Positions 57,551-64,000 of a stretch of 64,000 nt of DNA are shown in pieces. Source of the stretch: Lysobacter capsici (lineage in GTDB: Bacteria; Pseudomonadota; Gammaproteobacteria; Xanthomonadales; Xanthomonadaceae); NCBI RefSeq assembly GCF_014779555.2, contig NZ_CP094357.1, positions 3,782,001 to 3,846,000 of the forward strand. The letters run 5' to 3'. Positions within the stretch are counted from its first letter, which is position 1, and the number at the start of each line of letters is the position of its first letter. A program made the position numbers and the translations under genes. The notes beneath the pieces are model-generated. The model was not told the origin of the DNA. It saw nothing but the letters and a program-made list of their open reading frames with translations, and did not search any database.

Positions 57551-59029
57551 ATGGCCAAGCCGAACAAGAAAAAACCCGCCAAGCCCGCCAAGGGACTCAA
57601 GACCAGTTATCCCTACTACCTGGCCAACCGCCCGGTCGCCGCCAACACCGAACTGGAAGTGCTGGACAAGTACACCGGCAAGCGCGCGACCCGCGTCGCC
57701 ATGGCCGACGCGGCCGCGGTGCGCAAGGCGATCGTCGCCGCGCACAAGGCGCGCGAGGCGATGGCCGCGTTCACCCCCGACCGCCGCCGCGACGTGCTCG
57801 AACACTGCGTGCGCCGCTTCAGCGAGCGCTTCGAAGAACTCGCGCTCGCCCTGTGCATCGAAGCGGGCAAGCCGATCAAGGACGCGCGCGGCGAAGTCAC
57901 CCGCCTGATCGACACCTTCCGCATCGCCGCCGGCGAAGCCACCCGCATCGACGGCCAGATCATCGAATTGCAGATCTCCGAACGCACGCGCGGCTATCGC
58001 GGCATGGTCAAGCGCGTGCCGATCGGGCCGTGCAGCTTCATCACTCCGTTCAATTTCCCGCTCAACCTGGTCGCGCACAAGGTCGCCCCGGCGATCGCCG
58101 CCGGTTGCCCGTTCGTGCTCAAGCCGGCGATCAAGACCCCGGTCGGCGCGCTGATCATCGCCGAGGTGCTGGCCGAAACCGACCTGCCCGAAGGCGCGTT
58201 CTCGGTGCTGTGCTGTTCGAACGAGGACGCGTCCTTGCTGGTCGAGGACGAGCGCATCAAGTTGCTCAGCTTCACCGGCGGCCTGATCGGCTGGGACCTC
58301 AAGGCGCGCTCGGGCAAGAAGAAAGTCACCCTGGAACTGGGCGGCAACGCGGCCTGCATCGTCGACGCCGATCCCGGCGTGAGCCTGGATCACGTGGTCG
58401 AGCGTCTGGTGTTCGGCGCGTACTACCAAAGCGGCCAGAGCTGCATCAGCGTGCAACGCATCTACGCGCATGCCGATATCTACGACAAGCTGCGCAAGAA
58501 GCTCAAGGCCGCGATCGGCGCGTTGCGCATGGGCGACCCGCGGGTCGACACCACCTTCATCGGCCCGGTGGTCGACGAAGACGCGGCCAAGCGCATCCAG
58601 TCGTGGATCGACGCGGCGGTCAAGGGCGGCGCCAGGCGCATCAACGGCGGCGCGCGCGAAGGCAACATGATTCCGGCGACCTTGCTGGAGAAAGTTCCGC
58701 TCGACGCCGATCTTTATCGCAAGGAAGTGTTCGGGCCGGTCGCGCTGATCGAACCGTTCGACGATTTCGACAGCGCGCTGGCGCAGGTCAACCGCAGCGA
58801 CTTCGGCCTGCAGGCCGGCGTGTTCACCGGCCGCCTGGATCACGCGATGAAGGCCTGGGACGTGCTCGACGTCGGCGGCGTCATCGTCGGCGACGTGCCG
58901 AGCTTCCGGGTCGACAACATGCCTTACGGCGGAGTCAAGGATTCCGGACTGGGGCGTGAAGGCGTGCGCTATGCGATCGAGGATATGAGCGAGCAGCGTT
59001 TGCTGGTGATTCGCGACGCAGTGGCCTGA
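57551..59029 (+). CDS. aldehyde dehydrogenase family protein
   Basis: A 492-residue NAD(P)-dependent aldehyde dehydrogenase. A Lys-rich start (KPNKKKPAKPAKG) precedes the typical domain: FITPFNFPLNLVAHK, LKPAIKTP, catalytic Glu in LELGGNAAC, nucleophile Cys in YQSGQSCISVQR, and EVFGPVALIEPF near the end. The GQSCISVQR form occurs in the group that includes lactaldehyde and related semialdehyde dehydrogenases. It is 76 bases behind the ThDP enzyme with an AGGAG box before ATG 57551, so the two probably form one operon, perhaps carboligation or decarboxylation followed by aldehyde oxidation. Confidence 0.88.
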   Translation: MAKPNKKKPAKPAKGLKTSYPYYLANRPVAANTELEVLDKYTGKRATRVAMADAAAVRKAIVAAHKAREAMAAFTPDRRRDVLEHCVRRFSERFEELALALCIEAGKPIKDARGEVTRLIDTFRIAAGEATRIDGQIIELQISERTRGYRGMVKRVPIGPCSFITPFNFPLNLVAHKVAPAIAAGCPFVLKPAIKTPVGALIIAEVLAETDLPEGAFSVLCCSNEDASLLVEDERIKLLSFTGGLIGWDLKARSGKKKVTLELGGNAACIVDADPGVSLDHVVERLVFGAYYQSGQSCISVQRIYAHADIYDKLRKKLKAAIGALRMGDPRVDTTFIGPVVDEDAAKRIQSWIDAAVKGGARRINGGAREGNMIPATLLEKVPLDADLYRKEVFGPVALIEPFDDFDSALAQVNRSDFGLQAGVFTGRLDHAMKAWDVLDVGGVIVGDVPSFRVDNMPYGGVKDSGLGREGVRYAIEDMSEQRLLVIRDAVA

Positions 59030-59065
59030 AGCGGCGACATCGCCAAACAACCGCGCAACCGAAAG

Positions 59066-59168
59066 CCCCTCTCCCGCAAGCGGGAGAGGGGTTGGGGTGA
59101 GGGGCTTCAAGCCATCGCGCCACCCTCATCCGGCCCTTCGGGCCACCTTCTCCCGCTCGCGGGAGAAG
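59066..59168. repeat. paired hairpin repeats
   Basis: Hairpin 1: CCCCTCTCCCG (59066-59076) and CGGGAGAGGGG (59081-59091), perfect 11-bp stem followed by TTGGGGTGAGGGG. Hairpin 2: CCTTCTCCCGC with GCGGGAGAAGG at about 59147-59168, preceded by a small CCGGCCC/GGGCC stem. This double element is common in gammaproteobacterial intergenic DNA. The first stem may also terminate the dehydrogenase transcript. Confidence 0.82.
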
Positions 59169-59298
59169 GACATGGCAAGCCGAAAGTTCATGCCCAGCCG
59201 GTGGCATCGCAGCCCCGAAAAAATCTTTCGCCACCCTCAACCCCACTGCCCACAGCGGCGCGTTTCATTCCCCAGGTCCACACACCAGGGAAGCCGCC

Positions 59299-61260
59299 AT
59301 GCACGCTCGCACCTCGCCCGCCGCCTCACCGCGCCTGATCCGCAACCACCTCGGCGCGGCGCTGGCCGCCGCGCTCGCCCTGTCGCTGGCGGGCTGCCAG
59401 GCGACCGGCGATGTCGCCCCGTCGCAGTCGCAGGCAACGCAGGCGCCGGCCAAGAACCAAGCCGTCGGTACCGACGCGACCGCCGACGTCCGCTCGCGCA
59501 ACGATGCGCCGGCCGATGCGGCCGCCGCGGCCGAGCCCGCCGCCAAGGCCGAAGCCAGGCCCGAAGCCGAACGCGCCAACCTGGGCGCCACCACCCTGGC
59601 CAAACCCGCCGGCAGCGTCGAAGCGAAATCCGTCGCGTCCGCGCCTGCGTACTACGCGACCCCGCGCGAGCAGTCGCTCGACCGGATCGAAGTCACCGGC
59701 TCGCGCATCGCCCCGACCTACGCCAAGCGCATGGCGATGCCCGCCGCCGTCGCCGCCGCCGCGCCGGGCTTCCTCGCGCCGCCCCCGCCGCCGCCCGCGC
59801 CGCCGTATTCGCAGCCGGCCAACACCGAAAAATACGCCCAGCGCGAAGACAATCCGGTCCAGCGCACCCGCGAGCAGCCGCTGTCGACCTTCTCGATCGA
59901 CGTCGACACCGGCAGCTACACCAACGTGCGGCGCATGCTCAACGACGGCCTGCGTCCGCCGGCCGACGCGGTGCGCGCCGAGGAGTTCATCAATTACTTC
60001 GACTACGGCCACGCCGCGCCGACTTCGCTGGCGACGCCGTTCAAGGTCAGCACCGAACTCGCGCCGGCGCCGTGGAATGCGCAGCGTCAGCTGCTGATGA
60101 TCGGCATCAAGGGCTATGAGGTGCCGAAGAAGAATCTGCCGCCGGCCAACCTAGTGTTCCTGATCGATACCTCCGGCTCGATGAATTCGCCCGACAAGCT
60201 GCCGCTGCTCAAGAGCGCGTTCTCGATGCTCGCAAAGCAGTTGCGTCCGCAGGACCGGATTTCCATCGTGGTCTACGCGGGTTCGGCCGGTCTGGTGTTG
60301 CCGCCGACCCCGGGCGACCGTCAGGAAGAAATCCTCGCCGCGCTCGATCGCCTGCAGGCCGGCGGCAGCACCAACGGCGGCGACGGCATCCGCCTGGCCT
60401 ATGCGACGGCCAGGCAGGCCTACGTCAAGAACGGCGTCAACCGGGTGATCCTGGCCACCGACGGCGACTTCAACGTCGGCACGGTCGACAACAACGCGCT
60501 GGAGACCATGGTCGCCGATCAGCGCAAGAGCGGCGTCGCGCTGACCACGCTCGGTTTCGGCAGCGGCAACTACAACGACGAACTGTCCGAGAAGCTGGCC
60601 GATGTCGGCGACGGCAACCACGCCTACATCGATACCTTGCAGGAAGCGCGCAAGGTGCTGGTCGAGGAAATGGGCTCGACCCTGATGACCATCGCCCGCG
60701 ACGTCAAGATCCAGATCGAATTCAACCCGGCGCAGGTCGCCGAGTACCGCCTGATCGGCTACGAAAACCGCCTGCTCAAGCGCGAGGACTTCGCCAACGA
60801 CAAGGTCGACGCCGGCGATATCGGCGCGGGCCACGAGGTCACCGCCTTGTACGAACTGACCCCGGTCGGTTCCAGCGCGACCCGCTTGCCCGCGCTGCGT
60901 TACGCCAACGAGGCCGCGAGCAGCGGCGGCGGCAACGAGATCGCCAACCTCAAGCTGCGCTACAAGCGCCCGGGCGAGGATCGCAGCGTGTTGATCGAAA
61001 CCCCGGTGCAGCGTTCCAGCCTGCGCGTGGTCGCGAGCGAACCGATGCGCATGGCCGCCTCGGTCGCCGCGTTCGCCGATGCGTTGCGCGGCGCCAGTCA
61101 GTACGACGGCTGGGGCTGGGAGCAGATCGCCGCCACCGCGCGCGGTCTCAAACAGGCCGACCCCACCGGTCAGCGCGCCGAGTTCGTGCGTCTGGTCGAA
61201 CGCGCCAAGGCCCAGATCGGCGAACTCAAGCCGAGCAGCGGCGTGGCGATCAGCGAGTAA
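59299..61260 (+). CDS. von Willebrand factor type A (YfbK-like) lipoprotein
   Basis: A 653-residue exported protein. The signal ends in a lipobox (LSLAGC, Cys about residue 33), so it is probably lipid-anchored. A low-complexity Ala/Pro/Lys region (35-190, with a PPPPPPAPP stretch) precedes the conserved vWF-A N-terminal part (TFSIDVDTGSYTNVRRMLN). The VWA domain follows with MIDAS motif DTSGSMNSP and ATDGDFNVG, then the DUF3520-type C-terminal domain (LMTIARDVKIQIEFNPAQVAEYRLIGYENR). Members in E. coli (YfbK) and Bacteroidetes share this order; function is unclear, likely protein binding at the envelope. A short overlap in coordinates with the convergent gene at 61250 is seen. Confidence 0.93.
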   Translation: MHARTSPAASPRLIRNHLGAALAAALALSLAGCQATGDVAPSQSQATQAPAKNQAVGTDATADVRSRNDAPADAAAAAEPAAKAEARPEAERANLGATTLAKPAGSVEAKSVASAPAYYATPREQSLDRIEVTGSRIAPTYAKRMAMPAAVAAAAPGFLAPPPPPPAPPYSQPANTEKYAQREDNPVQRTREQPLSTFSIDVDTGSYTNVRRMLNDGLRPPADAVRAEEFINYFDYGHAAPTSLATPFKVSTELAPAPWNAQRQLLMIGIKGYEVPKKNLPPANLVFLIDTSGSMNSPDKLPLLKSAFSMLAKQLRPQDRISIVVYAGSAGLVLPPTPGDRQEEILAALDRLQAGGSTNGGDGIRLAYATARQAYVKNGVNRVILATDGDFNVGTVDNNALETMVADQRKSGVALTTLGFGSGNYNDELSEKLADVGDGNHAYIDTLQEARKVLVEEMGSTLMTIARDVKIQIEFNPAQVAEYRLIGYENRLLKREDFANDKVDAGDIGAGHEVTALYELTPVGSSATRLPALRYANEAASSGGGNEIANLKLRYKRPGEDRSVLIETPVQRSSLRVVASEPMRMAASVAAFADALRGASQYDGWGWEQIAATARGLKQADPTGQRAEFVRLVERAKAQIGELKPSSGVAISE

Positions 61261-64000
61261 GGCTGCGGGCGTCGTCCGTGGCGGGTTCGACGATGTCAGG
61301 CTCGTCGAACTGCGCGCGGACGGCGCCCTCTTTTTGCCCGCCATCGGGCGGCGCGACCTCGCCCGAGGCCTCGCCCGAGGCGTCGATCGAACCGTCCACT
61401 AGGTCTTCGCCGTCGAAAATCCGCAGTTCGCTGCGGATCGCCTCGGCCGGACGTCCGAACAGATAACCCTGCCCGTAAGTGCAGCCGAGTTCGCGCAGGA
61501 CCAGGCGTTGCGCGTGGGTCTCCACCCCTTCGCCGATGGTGTGGATGCCGAGCGTGCCGGCCAGCGCCTGGATCGCGCGCACCACCGCGATGCTTTCGGG
61601 GCGCGATTCGCCGACCAACCCCGCGACGAAACTCTGATCGATCTTCAGACACTCGATCGGGAATCGATGTAAATACGACAACGCCGAAAACCCCGTACCG
61701 AAATCGTCCAGCTGCGCCAACACCCCGTGCTTGCGCAAGGTCTGCAGCATCCGCAGCGCGCGCGGCACGTCGTCGAGCAGCGCCACCTCGGTGATTTCGA
61801 TGCGCAGCCGGCGCGGATCGGCGCCGGCCTCGTCGATCATGCGCAGCAGGCGGTCGGCGAAATCGTGAGCGCGGAAATGCCGCGGCGACACGTTGACCGA
61901 GATATAGCCATGGCCGCCGCGCGCGAGCTGCGCGATCACCCGCGCGTACAAGATCCAGTCGGCTTCCTCGATCAGCCCGCTGTCCTCGCCCAGGCCGATG
62001 AATTCGCGCGGCAACAACAGCCCGCGTTTTTCGTGACGCCAGCGCAGCAGCGCCTCGTGGCCGATCACGGTCTGGTCGTCGAGCCGCACGATCGGCTGGT
62101 AATGGGCGATGAAGGCATCGCCGTTGATGGCGCGGCGCAGGTCGGCTTCCAGATCGAGGATGCGCAGCGCCTGCTCGCGCATCTCCTCGTCGAACACCGC
62201 GAAGCGGCCGCGGCCGGCGCCCTTGGCGCGGTACATCGCCGCGTCCGCGTCGCGCAGCAGCTCGGTGCCGCTGCGGTAGCGCGGATGCCACATGGCGATG
62301 CCGACGCTGGCCGAGGGGAACACCTCGCGCCCGGCCACCCAGCACGGCTCGCCGAGCGCGCGCAGCACGCGTTGGGCGAGGTCTTCGGCGACGATCAGGC
62401 CGTCGATGCTCTCGATCAGGATCGCGAATTCGTCGCCGCCCAGGCGCGCGACCATGTCGCCGCTGCGCACCGTGGCGATGATGCGCCGGCTGCTTTCGAT
62501 CAGCAGCTCGTCGCCGGCCGAATGGCCGACGCTGTCGTTGACCAGCTTGAACCGGTCCAGGTCCAGGAACAGCACCGCGAACGGTCGGTTGTCGCGTTCG
62601 GCGTGGGAGATCGCGTAGTCCAGCCGTTCGAGCAGCTGGCCGCGATTGGGCAGCCCGGTCAGCGCGTCGTGCAGCGCCTGATGGGTCAGCTTCTGCTCGG
62701 CGCGCACGCGCTCGCCGATCTGGGCGACCAGTTCGGCGTTGGTGTGGGCGAGTTCGCGGGTGCGGGTGGCGACGCGTTGCTCGAGTTCGCCGTGCGCGGT
62801 GACCAGCCGGTCCTGCGCCTGCTTGCGCGCCAGGCCGATGCTGATGTGGTGGGCGACGAAGGTCAGCAGTTCCTGGTCGCGCGCGTTGAAGCTGATAGCG
62901 CGCGAATAGCTCTGGATCGCGATCACCCCGACCACGGTGTCGTCGCGGAACAGCGGCACGCCGAGCCAGCAATGCGCGGCCGAGCCGTGGCTGCGCACTT
63001 CGCCGCGGCTGTTGAGCTCGGCGATGCGGTGGCGGTCGGCCAGCAGCGGCCGGCCCTGGCGGATCACGTATTCGGTCAGGCCGTCGGCGAGCAGACGGGT
63101 TTCGCGGATCACGTCGAGTTCGTCGATCGAATACGGAAACTGCAGGCGCTCGCCGTCGTCCGACAGCAGCGCGATATAGAAATTGCGCGCGTACAGCAGT
63201 TCGCTGACCACGTCGTGGACCTGGGAATAGAAGCGTTCCAGGGTGTCGGAGGTGATGGTCAGCTCGGCGATCCGGAACAGCGCGCGCTGCAGGCGTTCGG
63301 AACGCTGGCGTTCGATGATCTCGGCCTGCAGGTCGCGGTTGCTCAGCTGCAGGGCGTAGGTGCGCTCGGTGACCCGGCGTTCGAGCTCCTCGCGGGCGCG
63401 GAAGCGGTCGAGCGCGGTCAGGATGTGCTGGGCGACGAACGACAGCAGCGCGCGGTCCTCGTCGCCGTAGCTGCCGGCGCTGTCGTAGTGCTGGACCACG
63501 ATCGCGCCGCACACGCGTTCGTCGCGGCGCATCGGCACGCCGAGCCAGTCGGCGCTGTCGGGGCCGTGGTGGGCGTCGTCGGCCACGCCCAGGCGCTGGC
63601 GCAGGTCGGCCGAACTGCCCTGCAGCGCCTCGCCGTGGCGCAGCAGCGCCAGGGTCAGGCTGGTCGGCATCTCGTCGCCGCGGATCGCCTTGGTCGGGTC
63701 GGCCACGTAAGGGTCGTTGCAGTCGGCGAAGTACAGAAAGCGCATCGTGTCGAGCACGTCGTCGTACAGCACGATGTAGAAATTCTCGGCGTACATCAGC
63801 CCGCAGACCACGCCGTGGATGCGGCTGAGCAGGTCGGTCATCTCCAGCCCGGACCCGGCCAGGTCGGCGATGCCGTACAGGGCCTGCTGCAGGCGCTCGG
63901 ATTTCTCCAATGCCTCGGCGCGGGCATGCGCGCGCACCGCCGACAGGTCGGCGGCGACGATCCGCCGCGCCATCGCCAGCCAGGCCGCGCGCAAGGCGGT
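61250..64000 (-). CDS. GAF-GAF-GGDEF-EAL cyclic di-GMP signalling protein (5' end outside window)
   Basis: At least 916 residues, cut by the right edge; the frame is open to base 64000, so the true start lies further right. Two GAF-type sensor domains are visible (each with a YAENFYIVLYDD / YARNFYIALLSDD stretch and WLGVP(M/L)), followed by a coil. The GGDEF domain has LTGLPNRGQLLERL, DLDRFKLVNDSVGHSAGDEL and LGGDEFAIL, an intact active-site motif. The EAL domain has GHEALLRWRHEKRG, YISVNVSPRHF, ITEVALLDD, LDDFGTGFSALSYL and KIDQSFV, with catalytic residues present. It can in principle both make and break c-di-GMP. It is convergent with the VWA gene, with which it shares 11 bases. Confidence 0.93.
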   Translation of the reverse strand, partial: TALRAAWLAMARRIVAADLSAVRAHARAEALEKSERLQQALYGIADLAGSGLEMTDLLSRIHGVVCGLMYAENFYIVLYDDVLDTMRFLYFADCNDPYVADPTKAIRGDEMPTSLTLALLRHGEALQGSSADLRQRLGVADDAHHGPDSADWLGVPMRRDERVCGAIVVQHYDSAGSYGDEDRALLSFVAQHILTALDRFRAREELERRVTERTYALQLSNRDLQAEIIERQRSERLQRALFRIAELTITSDTLERFYSQVHDVVSELLYARNFYIALLSDDGERLQFPYSIDELDVIRETRLLADGLTEYVIRQGRPLLADRHRIAELNSRGEVRSHGSAAHCWLGVPLFRDDTVVGVIAIQSYSRAISFNARDQELLTFVAHHISIGLARKQAQDRLVTAHGELEQRVATRTRELAHTNAELVAQIGERVRAEQKLTHQALHDALTGLPNRGQLLERLDYAISHAERDNRPFAVLFLDLDRFKLVNDSVGHSAGDELLIESSRRIIATVRSGDMVARLGGDEFAILIESIDGLIVAEDLAQRVLRALGEPCWVAGREVFPSASVGIAMWHPRYRSGTELLRDADAAMYRAKGAGRGRFAVFDEEMREQALRILDLEADLRRAINGDAFIAHYQPIVRLDDQTVIGHEALLRWRHEKRGLLLPREFIGLGEDSGLIEEADWILYARVIAQLARGGHGYISVNVSPRHFRAHDFADRLLRMIDEAGADPRRLRIEITEVALLDDVPRALRMLQTLRKHGVLAQLDDFGTGFSALSYLHRFPIECLKIDQSFVAGLVGESRPESIAVVRAIQALAGTLGIHTIGEGVETHAQRLVLRELGCTYGQGYLFGRPAEAIRSELRIFDGEDLVDGSIDASGEASGEVAPPDGGQKEGAVRAQFDEPDIVEPATDDARSLTR

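Overview
The window reads as chromosome of a high-GC gammaproteobacterium of the Xanthomonadaceae, most probably Lysobacter or a close relative. The reasons are the codon bias, family-typical versions of ParC, PyrD, MurB, IspG and XseA, the abundance of secreted subtilases and autotransporters, and the many dispersed palindromic repeats of the GTAGGAGCGGCG type. The genus is inferred from gene content and style, not from a database match.

Layout. 1-5.1 kb: a minus-strand, AT-richer block with a VirB5-like periplasmic protein, a VirB6/TrbL-like membrane protein, three tandem DUF4189-type secreted paralogs and two small unknown proteins. It is an orphan fragment of type IV secretion character. 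5.8-8.0 kb: RstAB-like two-component pair. 8.27 kb: tRNA-Leu(CAG) with terminator. 8.5-9.9 kb: ECF sigma factor with its RskA-like anti-sigma factor. 10.4 kb: rnk. 10.9-13.1 kb: CusRS/CopRS-like two-component pair. 13.3 kb: secreted glutaminyl cyclase. 14.3-16.5 kb: parC. 16.7-18 kb: MazG-like pyrophosphohydrolase and a TonB-C-like secreted protein. 18.1-20.3 kb: a secreted DJ-1/PfpI protein beside a GlxA-type AraC regulator.

21.5-26 kb holds a 1494-residue autotransporter with six near-identical Ig-like repeats, preceded by a 17-bp tandem repeat tract. 26.7-29.5 kb: a secreted unknown protein, tRNA-Arg(CCT), an ALDH7-family dehydrogenase and a small conserved protein. 30.8-33.2 kb is the most unusual region. 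It carries five plus-strand genes for 74-75-residue exported peptides sharing one six-cysteine spacing. Three of them also share a hairpin in the 5' leader, and two have a 10-codon leader ORF whose stop overlaps the GTG start. 33.6-36.6 kb: pyrD, murB and an EamA transporter. 36.7-37.2 kb and 39.7-40.6 kb are tandem arrays of about 200 and 235 bp units that flank a pectinacetylesterase/Notum-like esterase and its coupled coiled-coil partner.

40.6-42.4 kb: GAF-GGDEF diguanylate cyclase and a small unknown protein. 42.6-51.5 kb: a surface cluster of two paralogous 1105/1106-residue S8 proteases with a YadA-like trimeric autotransporter between them, all on the minus strand. 51.7-55.5 kb: PAP2 phosphatase, ispG and xseA. 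55.8-59.0 kb: an acetolactate-synthase-like ThDP enzyme followed by an aldehyde dehydrogenase. 59.3-61.3 kb: a VWA-domain lipoprotein. The last 2.7 kb is a GAF-GAF-GGDEF-EAL protein running off the right edge.

The region combines housekeeping genes with signalling (two two-component systems, one ECF module, two c-di-GMP proteins) and a large investment in exported proteins. No prophage, transposase, CRISPR array or rRNA was recognised.
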